Assembly (NCBI GenBank): GCA_963971285.1
Contig: OZ020248.1
Coordinates: 2,914,001-2,978,000, forward strand
Source: Astropecten irregularis
Lineage: Eukaryota > Echinodermata > Asteroidea > Paxillosida > Astropectinidae
DNA length: 64,000 nt
Reading direction: 5' to 3'
The notes below the pieces were generated by a model. The model was not told where the DNA came from. It made no database searches and was given only the letters and a program-made list of their open reading frames with translations. Positions 39,701 through 46,317 of this stretch are shown here, piece after piece (the stretch's first letter is position 1; the number at the start of each line of letters is the position of its first letter). Position numbers and translations under genes: made by a program.

Positions 39701-42700
39701 GTGTACAATGGTTCTACCTCACTTACATTGACCGCAATTAGTGATGTCATATCGTGACGTATCCCGGGATTGGTATCCATGACACTGCAAAATTTCTACT
39801 GTATCTGGATATAACATTTATGTTTCACAATACTCTTGAGTTTTTTTTATAAAGCCGTATCCTCTTTGAGTGATCCCCCATGTACCGTTCCCAGGTTGCA
39901 GCATTGTTGCGTGTATCATTGAAACGATCCCTGGGGTGTGGCGGTGTGTGCGTGGTTTCATGGCTTCTGACTGCCAAACGAACAAGGATAGTTGACTATT
40001 GGGGTCACCACCAACATAGGGCTGGATGGCTCAGTTGGTAGAGCGCCTGTACGGTATTCAGGAGGTCGCCGGTTCGAATCCCGCTCCAGTCAATTTTTCT
40101 TTGTTCACTTTTCAATGACTTAAAATAACTCAGTCAGTTTCCCTTGTGGTTATTTCACGAGTTTTTTTTATGGTAATTCTGGTCCAGATGTTCCACTCCT
40201 ATTATTTATCTCGCCTCATTGGTATTAATCTTCGGCTCTAGTGCTCTATAATGTGCTTATTATGTACATATTAACTTGAACAAATTTGAAAGAAGATAGA
40301 ATTGTATAAATTGTTTTTATGTCAAATAATCATTTTTGTTTAAAACGCTCTGAACATCTTTGATGGATTTGGCGCTAGGCTTATATACATGATATAAGAT
40401 TATTATTATCATTTTATTATTGTTCTGCCGTTACGCCCCTGGATGCATACAGGCTTGGCATGATTAAAAATGAATATGGAAATATTTTTATGGCTGGAAA
40501 AAAATCATCCTAAGCCAGGCAAAAAGGACCTTCAAGAACTAATAGGCTGATATTAACATTTGTTCACTGGACCATTGAAAACAGGAACTGACACTTATAA
40601 ATACAAGAGAATCTACTCTAACTCATTACGAAATGATGCTGGACTCCATTTGTGGTCTGCATATTATGAGGGGATAAAGGGATAATAGCAAGTGGTAGTC
40701 ACTTAATTGTACTTAATGAATTGTTTACCTCCTTTTTGCTGAGCTGAGGCAGATCTTTGCAAGCATGATTAATCTTGTTTCCAACGATATTATCCTCCGA
40801 TTGCTCCTCATCAATCGACTGTAAAGTAATTTAAATTTTAGGAGAAAAGAAAAATCGTTTTTGAGTTACGCCTCCCTTCCTCTCCAGTTGTTTTTGTCAT
40901 TAAAGGGCCTGTACAGTACAGGATTGATAACATACCCAAGCAGAAATACTCACAGATTTACAGATAACTTTCAGGATATGAAGATGGTGCTGGTAGAAAC
41001 ATACCGGTACAATATTTCTGCCTGATATTGTGCATTTATCCAGAAATTAGTATTTAAAACAAAGACCGAAAACAGTTTTGATCTCAGGGTAAGATCACAA
41101 CCATTCTTAGTGTTTCATAAGAAAAATCGAGTCAGGTTTTCGCTATTTTGAGCTCAAATTTTCACAGGTTTATATTACAAGATGCTGTGTTATGTGACCC
41201 TTACCAATCATATATTATACCTTTAAAGAACACGTACATGTACAACAATGGTTATGTTCACATAACAGCACTCACACCTTGTCTGATCCAGCATGTACAT
41301 AAAATAATAAGCCTGTGAAAATTTGAGCTCAATCGGACATCTGAGTCTAGAGACAATAGCGAAAACCCAACTCAATTTTTCTTACAAAATATAAAATTTA
41401 AGGATTTTTTTATCTTGCCGAGATCAAAAATATTTTGGGGTATTTGGTTTTACTCTTTCTGGATAAATACACCATTTCAGGCGGAAATATTTTAACAATG
41501 TGTTTCTACCAGCATCATCTTCATACCCTGAAAGTTAAATACGTAAATCTGTGAACATTTCTGTTTTGGTTTGGTACCAATGTTGTACTTTAATGCTAGG
41601 TTATATTTATTATTTTTTCCCCATTCAAAAGCAGTTTTATGTAACATTATGAAACCTCTGTGCAAATTTCACAATGAAACTGAAAGCATTTTTAATGAGT
41701 CATCATTGTCTAATACCGTATATTTTTTGTTTGTTTTGCATTTTCATTTCCTTGTAAAGTCCGATTTCACAACTTCATGTATAATTGTGCTACACATCAA
41801 CCTCCAGTGGTAATTGGATGGATCATGTGATAAAGCAATAAGAGAGCCTTGAACCAAGACTACTCCTGAGAGAACGTGTACATACAAATTATACATGTAT
41901 ACTACCAAATCTACACTGTTATTTCAACTCTTGGGCAGCGAGAAGTACATGTAATTAGAGAGAGTATGTTGCTCATGGTCACAAGCAGGCCTTGAATTTG
42001 GTTCTGAAAGGGGCAAGGCCTGCACTTTTCCATTGCAATGGGCACTTCCATTGGAAAATCATAATGTCTATGGAAACATTTGAAGGGGGTACCAAGGCCA
42101 AGAACCAGGGTAACGCCCTGGCCTCCATTAAATTCAAGGCTTGCACGAGCAACTAGTATTAAACCGAGCACGAAAGCCATAGCACTGATGAAGTAATATA
42201 ACCATTATGTACAATGGTACGTGTTGTAATTATAATAATTATATTGTACACTGTGCAATGAGCCAATGCAACAGTGAATAAAATCATTGATCAGTGGCAT
42301 TGAAGCTACTTCACAGTCAATCCATTACACACCAACACTTAATTCTACAAAGCACTAAGCCGTTACACACTCCAAGGTCCCAGCTACCTGTATTGAACAC
42401 ACAGGAAAAGTGCAGAGAAGCCATGGTCCCTAACAAGTAACAGAGATATAACAAGACCAATGAAGTCTTCAAGGTACAAATTTTAAAACAGGACTGGAGG
42501 ACTATGTCCTAGTCTTCCACAAGACAATTCATGCCTCCACCACCATTTCACATATTATACCTCTCAGGAATTACACTTAATACTAAGAATGGTCTACCTT
42601 AAACACTGCATTAGACCTTTTCACACTACACTACCTTTAATTACACGTGTCAGAATTTTTAGCCAAGGCCACGATAAAGATTCTGCAATAAGATCGAAAT

Positions 42701-45700
42701 GTGTCATCAGGGGCCGATTTCATAAAACTTAAGATGCGTCGCAGATTTGAGACGCATCCTTACTCTATGGACTCACCGCATAGATGCGACACGTCGCAGC
42801 TGGGACGCGTCGCAACTCGATTTACGACGCGTCCTAGCTGCGACACGTCCTAGCTGCGACACGTCCTAGCTGCGACGCGTCCTAGCTGCGACACGTCCTA
42901 GCTGCGACGCGTCGCAAATCAAGTTGCGACGCGTCACAGAACTTTATGAAATCGGCCCCAGGCCCTCCTACATTGTACAATTTTCCAAGCATATTAAACA
43001 TTTCGGGTCATTATCTTGGCTGATGAGAAGTTTAGGCCTATTAATTGTGTCAGAATTTAGACAGGTCCACCCCATGTAACCTCTTTCAAATTTCAAGACA
43101 GGTGAGGTCAATCATGCCATGCGTTCACACTACACAACATAATTAATAAATGTGCTCCACTAAACATTGAAACCACCCCTCTCAAGTCTCAACACGCATC
43201 GACACAGGTCATGCTCTCAACCCACCTCCGAGCAGGGTTGGTTTCAACACGGACCGAGCGCTTTACAACTGTATACGAGTCGATGTCATGTTGAAATCTT
43301 GCAGTGTGAACAAGTCAGTCACTATTTTCTATAAAGGTACAATCATACTTGTAGTAGCATACCAAAACAGAAATCTTCACAGATTTACCCATAACTTTCA
43401 GGATATAAAGATGGTCATGGTAGAAACATACCGTTAAAATGTTTCTGCCTGAAAAGAGTAAAACCAGTGACCTAAATTATTTTTGATCTTTTAAAGATCA
43501 AAAATAAAAGAGAAAACACTTAAGCAATGCTGTGGCCGTTTTTTACCGTTTTCTTCGAAAGTGGGCACAGTATGGGGCTGAAATTTTCACAGATGATTGT
43601 TATTGTATCTTCCTTGATTTTTTTGCCAAAGAATCTGTATTTCGTTGACAAAAACCAAAGTATGATATTACCTTTTACACAGTACGACCCTGTGTACAAC
43701 CCAAGACAAATTGTTTGTAGTGTGAAAGGCCCTACATGTAGCTACACGTATTGACTCTACATATAGCACCAACAGAACCAAAGTGAGTATCACACACAAC
43801 ATCACACTGTATATAGATGTACATGTATTTGCCAAAAAACAAGCATGTGAACCGACAGATGCAGCTCATATGGCATTTCCTGTGATTTCACATTTTCGCA
43901 TTTTATTTCTGGGACGGAAATGAGAACAAAAATAAATCTTACAAATAAAGATGATAAATACAAGTATTTAACTGAAACTGCTCATCAACCAAAATAATGT
44001 TTACGCTTGGAGTCAGAAGGGCCAGACGTTTCGATCCAAGCAGGATCTTTCTCAAACAGTCAAAGGCTAAGACGTTTCAATCCTAGCACTAGCAGGATCT
44101 TTCTCAAATGACGTTTCAATAATAGCACTAGCAGGGTGACATCATTAAGCCTTTGAGAAAGATTCTGCTGGGATCAAAACATCAGGCCCTGCTAACTCCA
44201 AGAAAATAAAAATTATAAATTTTTTAAAAAACATTATAACAACAATAACCACACAGTCATGGATTTGGTTCCTGGTTCAGAGTCAGAAATTTGTACAATC
44301 ATACCAAAAAAAGTATTCCGTTGGTCTACCCATCAACTTATCAACGAATAAATTGAACAAAAACAATTTTATTCTAAAAAAATAAATGGTACCCTGCACC
44401 CAAAAAAAAACTACTTCCCTGATAGTAGACTGACTGACATCTTTGAGATGTCATCAACTGGGCCCAATTTCATGGAATCTGTTACATGGGTTTTTTTCCC
44501 CTTACGGGCACTGCTACACGTGAAATCTACTTCATGGAATCCGTAAGCAAGACTTTCGCTTAGCGAAGAATTTCTAGGGTGACCGTGATTATTTTCTGTA
44601 TGCATTCTGCAGAAATTCCTTGCTTACCGTTACCAAAAAGAAAGCTTTCCTGTGAAATACGAATGAAATACGAGAAAAATACGACGTAAAATTCACGTTA
44701 TCTCACCGATGAAATAAAGTATTTCATACTCTTAATTATAAATCTAGAGCCTACCTGTGTATCTGCAGCACCTTTCCTGAAATTAAAACTCTCTTGCACC
44801 TCAGGCAATGCAGAAAAGTTCTCGAAGAAGTGACCATCCGATTCCGAGACCCTGAATAAAAAAACAAACACACAAACAAAACAAGTAAACAAAAACAATA
44901 CTGATCCTGACAAAATTCTCAAAAATCACATATCACTGAAGCACTGAACCCCTCGTCATTTTGGGATATTGACAAGAAAACTTACAAGCTGTCATCGTGG
45001 GCAATGACGTGGATAAATTCTTTGGGTTCTTCCTCTTTCTGTTCTTTGAGCAGGGAAGTCATCTTGAGCTTGGTTGCAATCTGATTCCATGGGTCTGCTA
45101 TTGCTGCCATGATATATTTCACGACTGACACTGACAAGCTGATGGTCAAATCCAATTTCTTTCCCTTGCCGCTTTCTTGAATGCCAGTACTGCAGATGAT
45201 GAATGATTGATACTGAACAATCTCCCGGCTCAACAAGGAAGTGGAACTAAGTTTGCTTAGAGAAATATCTACGGTCGCTCCGTTCAAATATACGATACTT
45301 CACCGTTAGTACATGTATGTACTGCATAGTGCCTGTGCCATGGTGTATAGTACAATAAACACTTAACTTATACTACAATGATAATGCATACATGTAGCTT
45401 GTGTGTATGAGCAATCCTGAACTGTACATTCATCATTCATTGTTTGTACAATCAGGGCTCAGTTCTTATCTCTAGTTTCTGTAACCACACCTGTGGATTG
45501 ATCCTGTTCTGGTTATCAGTTATGTCCATAAATATCACTGATAATTATGTACATGTATCATCTAAACATAGATTTTGTTCTGGTCTTTTCATCAATATGC
45601 TTTTCCATGAAATGCACACCGCATGTGCCAGCATTGTTTACTGTTTTGCGGTACTAGGCTACTTTTCAATCACATAATGACTTGCTTGTCAGCACATTAT

Positions 45701-46317
45701 TGAATCACATGGGGTGCTGTGGCCTAGTGGTCTGGCGTGTCGTACTCTTGTGGTCAAGTTACAGATTGTGGGTTCGAGTCCAGCCATGAGCTAGTGGTCC
45801 TGGCATCCTTGGGCAAGACGCTTTGTTACTGCATAATTTGCTCACTCTTTACCCTGGAGTAAACATGGTAAATGTGTACCTGTGACGGTAGGGATGGTTT
45901 TGGGCTGGATTATCCCATGGAACTAAAGCTCCATGATTAGCCTTTGTGCGCTTATGGCAATGGGCCCCCCAGGAATGTACATATGTAAATGTAGCCCAAT
46001 GACCAGGGACAATTAGTAATTAATTCACTCAAATTAGAAATGGTGAAACTTTCCAGAACATATTAAGATGCCCGATATTAGTATCTCATAACATTATAAC
46101 CAATGAACATGAATTTAAACCACCTTGTTTTATTCTTCTCTTTGGTAGTTTCTGATTCCTTGAGGATCATAGCTTGTAGTTCCTTCTCTTCTGCCTCCTC
46201 TCCTAAGGTACAGGTGCTACTGGTCTGCATCTTGTGATGCCAAACGCTCCCTCTACGATCCCTCCTGATCCGGTGATCAACTGTCATATGACTTCTTTCC
46301 ATGGCTGTTTCAGCCAT
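14807..46317 (-). CDS. UNC13D: Munc13-4/BAIAP3-family protein (UNC13D-like), complete gene
   Basis: Thirty coding exons on the minus strand, all with consensus borders, join without a phase conflict into 1,240 residues (human UNC13D is about 1,090 and BAIAP3 about 1,190). Order: a short N-terminal region, C2A (about 236-430), MUN with MHD1 and MHD2 (about 433-1043), C2B (about 1050-1200) and a basic C-terminus. Close family signatures include IGKDVSGLSDPFCVMGI in C2A, HQSLCRWLAYS at the start of MUN, KHSTSAVDVATCFAQ, and LCIAINNIEQVRR in MHD2. The phorbol-ester C1 domain of neuronal Munc13s is absent, as expected for the Munc13-4/BAIAP3 branch. From family knowledge, the protein tethers Rab27-positive granules or lysosome-related vesicles and opens syntaxin for calcium-dependent SNARE assembly. 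UNC13D rather than BAIAP3 is favoured by motif similarity recalled from the human protein; a single pre-duplication orthologue of both is possible. Confidence 0.9.
15107..15345 (+). mobile_element. tRNA-derived SINE, family I, near full length
   Basis: Runs from AGTGATCCCCCATGTACTGT through the tRNA-like part with AGCTCAGTTGGTAAAAGCGC and AGTTCGAATCCCTCTCCAGT to TTTTCAATGACT. Confidence 0.8.
16434..16593. mobile_element. CCGCACTTGCGC-family MITE
   Basis: The ends GCGCTCCGCACTTGCGC and AGTGCGGAACGC are inverted; the arms CAGACAAACATTG and CAATGTTTGTCTG pair internally. It directly abuts the next element at 16592. Confidence 0.7.
16592..16890. mobile_element. CCAAGAGTTTGCAA-family MITE carrying an insert
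   Basis: Ends ATTCCAAATAGTGCGCCACC and GGTGGCGCACTCTTTGGAAT are inverted, followed inward by AAGAGTTTGCAA/TTGCAAACTCTT and TTGGCCAATCACA/TGTGATTGGCCAA. A different hairpin element (16647-16794) is inserted in its loop. Other copies at 29978-30125 and 55186-55340. Confidence 0.75.
16647..16794. mobile_element. AATGGGAGACTTT-family hairpin MITE (nested)
   Basis: Ends AATGGGAGACTTTGGAGAAC and TTTTCCAAAGTCTCCCATT are inverted; GC-rich alternating purine-pyrimidine arms (GCACATGTGCACGCAATTGT) form the stem. Related copies at 17453-17593, 51542-51786 and 52851-52994. Confidence 0.7.
17453..17593. mobile_element. AATGGGAGACTTT-family MITE, degenerate
   Basis: Begins GGGAGACTTTTAAGATG and ends CCAAAGTCTCCCATTC; the central GCATGCACGCACAATTGTGA arm is retained. 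Confidence 0.5.
17866..18000 (+). mobile_element. tRNA-derived SINE, family III
   Basis: GTTTGGTGGTCTAGTGGTA head, GGGTTTGAATCCCACCTGAG B box, and body CATGTGAACTCATAAAGCAC. Confidence 0.7.
18107..24228 (-). CDS. UNC13D: UNC13D-like exons 19-26 (MHD1/MHD2, rest of MUN)
   Basis: Exons: 24105-24228, 23620-23688, 22507-22581, 22258-22359, 21500-21784, 21140-21219, 19664-19730 and 18107-18262. Recognisable steps are KGYHKFFKKAVEKWL, AAERIQKAVELDQ, VKHSTSAVDVATCFAQ, FWMRLDWPDTVGSYVF, the 95-residue MHD2 exon with LCIAINNIEQVRRSL, IDPLMEYLDTNMITLHN, NFERILQNIWFVLIDEF and FYAEEKGLS. This is the SNARE-regulating rod of the protein. Confidence 0.9.
18446..18640. mobile_element. CAGTGGAACG-TATAACGA MITE
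   Basis: Ends GTGGAACGCTGCTATAATGA and TTCGTTAAAGCGACGTTCCAC are inverted. A relative at 19055-19412 and a fragment near 16180-16230 share these ends and the ACAATATCTGTG module. Confidence 0.55.
18870..19020 (-). mobile_element. tRNA-derived SINE, family I, truncated
   Basis: Complement of the tRNA-like part (ACCAACTGAGCTATCCAGCC) and the AATAGTCAATCATCTTTGTT segment. Confidence 0.7.
19055..19412. mobile_element. CAGTGGAATGCCAC-TATAAC MITE
   Basis: Ends ACAGTGGAATGCCACAATAA and TTATAGTGGCATTCCACT are inverted. The middle holds an unrelated GC-richer stretch around 19140-19250. Confidence 0.55.
19790..19975. mobile_element. GATCCTAGCAGGATC foldback repeat
   Basis: Starts GTAATAAACTGCTGCAAACT, contains GCGTTTCGATCCTAGCAGGA and its inverted counterpart after a short loop. 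Borders a tRNA-derived SINE on the right. Confidence 0.65.
20018..20132 (-). mobile_element. tRNA-derived SINE, family I, truncated
   Basis: Complement copy with GGGCTTCGAACCAGTGACC and ACCAACTGAGCCATCCAGCC. A plus-strand copy follows at 20143, forming an inverted pair. Confidence 0.7.
20143..20412 (+). mobile_element. tRNA-derived SINE, family I
   Basis: Body from GGTTGCAGCATTGCTAATGC to the tail CTTTGTTCGTTCACCTTTCA; the A box is damaged (AGCAATCAGTTGGTAGAGTG). Confidence 0.7.
20601..20954. mobile_element. TTATATAACACCTTAGTAGATC palindromic MITE
   Basis: Arms run from TTATATAACACCTTAGTAGA through GTCATTTGATTGGAGGAT on the left and mirror with ATCCTCCAATCAAATGACA and TAGGTGTTATATAA on the right: about 45 bp of near-perfect stem. 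Confidence 0.75.
20958..21118. mobile_element. Palindromic MITE abutting 20601-20954
   Basis: AAATAATGAATGTTT pairs with AAACATTCATTATTT, followed by GAATGGAAAAAATAATTTCA versus TGAAATTATTTTTACCATTC and GGAACAGTCCGATCTGTCAC. Nearly the whole element is one hairpin. Confidence 0.75.
21838..22132 (+). mobile_element. tRNA-derived SINE, family II
   Basis: Head GGGATGCTGTGGCCTAGTAG (A-box region) and GGGTTCGAATCCACTCATGG (B box), then a body with TCCTTGGGCAAGATGCTTTG and end GACCAGGGACAATAAG. Lies next to exon 23. Confidence 0.8.
22690..22945 (+). mobile_element. tRNA-derived SINE, family I
   Basis: Has GGTTGCAGCATTGCTTATGC, CTTCTGACTGCCAAACGACC, a TAGCTCAGTTGGTAAGAG A box and the tail CTTTGTTTACCCTTCAATGA. 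Confidence 0.7.
23054..23222. mobile_element. Hairpin MITE with GATTTCACAAAA border, GTTGCGTAAG modules
   Basis: Ends CTGCAGCCGATTTCACAAAA and TTTTGTGAAATCGACTGCAG are inverted. TTACGCAAC/GTTGCGTAA occurs several times in both directions. Confidence 0.65.
23302..23441. mobile_element. Hairpin MITE with GGTCGATTTCACGAA border
   Basis: Starts GGTCGATTTCACGAAGCCCT and ends near TTTGATGAAATGGACCTC. Inner arms around CTACGATCAATCGTA. A related copy is at 30768-30908. Confidence 0.55.
24362..24627 (-). mobile_element. tRNA-derived SINE, family II
   Basis: Complement of the family II consensus: TATCCCTGGTCAATGAGC, AAGCATCTTGCCCAAGGATG, GGATTCGAAACCAACAATCT and the A-box side ACACTAGACCACAGTACC. 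Confidence 0.75.
24959..25308. mobile_element. Middle MITE of the nest (CCGCACTTGCGC family)
   Basis: Ends AGCACTCCGCACTTGCGC and GTGCGGAGCGCT are inverted; inner arms CAGACAAACATTG and CAATGTTTGTCTG pair. It is itself split after GTGACGTCAT by the element at 25106-25288. Copies without the insert lie at 16434-16593 and 30183-30343. Confidence 0.75.
25106..25288. mobile_element. Innermost MITE of the nest (GGCTGCGTTCGAGC family)
   Basis: Ends GGCTGCGTTCGAGC and GCTCGAACGCAGCC are perfect inverted repeats, with CAT on both sides as a possible short target duplication. Several internal GAGTATACTC palindromes occur. A second copy lies at 38888-39071. Confidence 0.8.
25355..29816 (-). CDS. UNC13D: UNC13D-like exons 13-18 (start of MUN domain)
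   Basis: Exons: 29644-29816, 28792-28909, 27602-27726, 26934-27024, 25821-26030 and 25355-25512. Exon 13 (57 residues and two bases) encodes VLSPTSVHRILWCYIVHHEV, then AWDGELPTTARTILQQHA and TDLHQSL, aligning with the human stretch that has SWDGSLSPQAATVL and DFHQSMAQWLAYS. Exon 15 contains RQQEMFPPTNKAALRRLQ. Exons 17-18 carry the helices leading into MHD1. The last part of exon 13 and its donor are repeated in tandem downstream (see 29060-29763). Confidence 0.88.
26123..26360. mobile_element. Hairpin MITE with GGGGCCAATTTCA border and CTGCTTAGCAC core
   Basis: Starts GGGGCCAATTTCACGGCCCT and ends with CTAAGCAGCTCCATGGAATT, the arms pairing through CTGCTTAGCACA. Related copies at 33397-33650 and 24725-25314. 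Confidence 0.6.
26547..26880. mobile_element. Hairpin MITE next to exon 16
   Basis: Ends AGTTAAATAAAAAACTAGAG and CTCTAGTTTTTTATTTAACT are perfect inverted repeats. GC-rich core with GTGCGCGC words. It ends 53 bp from exon 16 of the UNC13D-like gene. Confidence 0.8.
27797..28105 (+). mobile_element. SINE-like repeat, family IV
   Basis: A B-box-like GGGTTCGATCCCGG follows GGTGGCAAGTGCGTTAGGC. The body includes TCTCTGGGTTTTCTGG and AAATCAAACACTTGCGATC and ends CAGTTAGGATGATTATCC. An inverted copy is at 6757-7060. Confidence 0.65.
28215..28345 (+). mobile_element. tRNA-derived SINE, family I, chimeric
   Basis: An inverted B-box part (GAGATTCGAACCAGCGACAT) is joined directly to a forward one (GGTTTGAATCCCGCTCCAGG) and tail, forming a foldback. 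Confidence 0.55.
28448..28762 (-). mobile_element. tRNA-derived SINE, family II
   Basis: Complement copy from TATCCCTGGTCATTGGGC to ACCACTAGGCCACTGCACCC, with CAAAGCATCTTGCCCAAGGA inside. Confidence 0.8.
29060..29763 (-). repeat. About 119-bp tandem repeat of exon 13 tail plus splice donor
   Basis: Each unit consists of the last 60-70 bp of exon 13, its donor GTAAGTACAGG, and about 55 bp of intron. Exon-tail borders recur at 29644 (the true exon end), 29525, 29406, 29287 and 29170, spacings of 119, 119, 119 and 117. A sixth copy, starting about 29060, lacks the donor. Copies are nearly identical, so the array is young or homogenised. It lies in the intron following exon 13 in transcription order. 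Confidence 0.9.
29978..30125. mobile_element. CCAAGAGTTTGCAA-family MITE
   Basis: Ends ATTCCAAATAGTGCGCCTCC and GGCACACACTCTTTGGAAT are inverted, with CCAAGAGTTTGCGAC inside. Confidence 0.65.
30183..30343. mobile_element. CCGCACTTGCGC-family MITE
   Basis: Ends AATAGCGCTCCTCAC and GTGCGGAGCGCTATT are inverted. Oriented opposite to the copy at 16434-16593. Contains a short CA run. Confidence 0.65.
30768..30908. mobile_element. Hairpin MITE, relative of 23302-23441
   Basis: Starts GGGGTCGATTTCAACAAACT and ends GGCTTCGTGAAATCAACC; contains TATGATGCATTGCAGCCCTA and ATCAATCGTAAG. Confidence 0.55.
30964..39248 (-). CDS. UNC13D: UNC13D-like exons 5-12 (C2A domain)
   Basis: Exons: 39144-39248, 38343-38408, 36842-36908, 36059-36263, 34912-34959, 34371-34448, 31405-31489 and 30964-31071. 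They encode a helical lead-in (ILDVYRLILSVIYFRLHAID) and then a C2 domain. The calcium-loop aspartates are present in GKD, in SDP, and in HIDVWDHDEE, so calcium binding is likely retained. The loop between SDPFCVMGILP and LNPKWNEKF is long, rich in Ser, His and Lys, as in the human protein. The domain closes with DDFLGYANIKLD, GWFPLKSKS and GEILLKLKL. Confidence 0.88.
31241..31400 (+). mobile_element. tRNA-derived SINE, family I, abutting exon 11
   Basis: Contains GGCTTCTGACTGCCAAACA, a short A-box remnant CAGCTCAGTAAGAATGCTGG, GGTTTAAATCCCGCTCCAGT and the tail TTTATTCACTTTTCAATAC. It ends within about 5 bp of the splice donor at 31405/31404. Confidence 0.7.
31600..31890. mobile_element. TTAA MITE subfamily, truncated copy
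   Basis: Shares the segment around AATTTGACCTCAATCAGACA and the module GGATAAATACACCATTTCAG with 41270-41585. It ends inside the usual 3' terminus. Confidence 0.5.
32547..32685. mobile_element. Palindromic MITE with GTCCCAATTCTCTGG arms
   Basis: AGGCTGTGTCCCAATTCTCT pairs with AGAGAATTGGGACATGGCCT, then GGCTGCGAC with GTCGCAGCC. Confidence 0.75.
33115..33245. mobile_element. tRNA-derived SINE, family I, chimeric foldback
   Basis: A reverse part (AGCGGGAATTGAACCTGCGA) is fused to a forward part (GGTTCGAATCCTGCTCGAATC). Same architecture as 28215-28345. Confidence 0.5.
33397..33650. mobile_element. Hairpin MITE, same family as 26123-26360
   Basis: Ends GGGGCCAATTTCAGTCCCCT and CAGCTCAATGAAATTGGCCC are inverted. 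Confidence 0.65.
33938..34288. mobile_element. TTAA-flanked MITE, copy 4
   Basis: TTAA at 33934-33937 and 34289-34292 brackets the termini AGGAAATATCATACTTTGGT and CAAAGTATGATACTACCT. It lies 83 bp from exon 10 of the UNC13D-like gene. The central palindrome is intact. Confidence 0.8.
35290..35465 (-). mobile_element. tRNA-derived SINE, family III
   Basis: Complement: CTCAGGTGGGATTCGAACCC, ACCTGCTAGGCCACTAATTA, ending near GGCGGGCGCCG. Confidence 0.7.
36485..36775. repeat. CAG/CAA/CAAA compound microsatellite
   Basis: CAGCAACAGCGGCAGCAG-type repeats grade into (CAAA)n-like sequence and back to CAGCAGCAACAG. It is in the intron right after exon 7 in transcription order. All six-frame products are low complexity and not coding. 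Confidence 0.9.
37685..38028. mobile_element. TTAA-flanked MITE, copy 5
   Basis: Same family; TTAA at 37681-37684 and 38029-38032. Two extra bases (CT) precede the AGGTAG terminus at the left. Confidence 0.75.
38183..38290 (+). mobile_element. tRNA-derived SINE, family I, tRNA part
   Basis: TAGCTCAGTTGGTAGAGCGC and GGTTCGAATCCCGCTCCAGT are intact. Confidence 0.75.
38480..38770. mobile_element. Repeat with GTATCTGGTACAC ends, complete copy
   Basis: GTATCTGGTACAC on the left pairs with GTGTACCAGATAC on the right. The interior includes GGAATGGACTGGTTCCTTTG and ATCATGTGATATAGCAACAG. It produces much of a misleading 180-residue plus-strand ORF. Confidence 0.6.
38888..39071. mobile_element. GGCTGCGTTCGAGC-family MITE
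   Basis: Starts CTGCGTTCGAGCGGTTACTC and ends GCTCGAACGTAGCC. Contains several GAGTATACTC modules. Lies about 70 bp from exon 5 of the UNC13D-like gene. Confidence 0.65.
39288..39488. mobile_element. Palindromic MITE next to exon 5
   Basis: CTCTTAACCATTGAGAAATT pairs with AATTTCTCAATGGTTGAGAG; outer CACGATGCTAAAAAA pairs with TTTTTTAGCGTCGTG. Its left end is about 40 bp from exon 5. Confidence 0.75.
39866..40146 (+). mobile_element. tRNA-derived SINE, family I, best-preserved copy
   Basis: Runs from GAGTGATCCCCCATGTACCG to the tail TTTCTTTGTTCACTTTTCAA. The tRNA-like part folds an acceptor stem between GGCTGGA and TCCAGTC and has intact A and B boxes, TGGCTCAGTTGG and GGTTCGAATCC. Confidence 0.85.

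Noticed and set aside
40016-40095. Possible functional tRNA gene
   Set aside because: A and B boxes and an acceptor-like stem exist, but the anticodon arm does not give a standard seven-base loop and the unit is part of a dispersed SINE.
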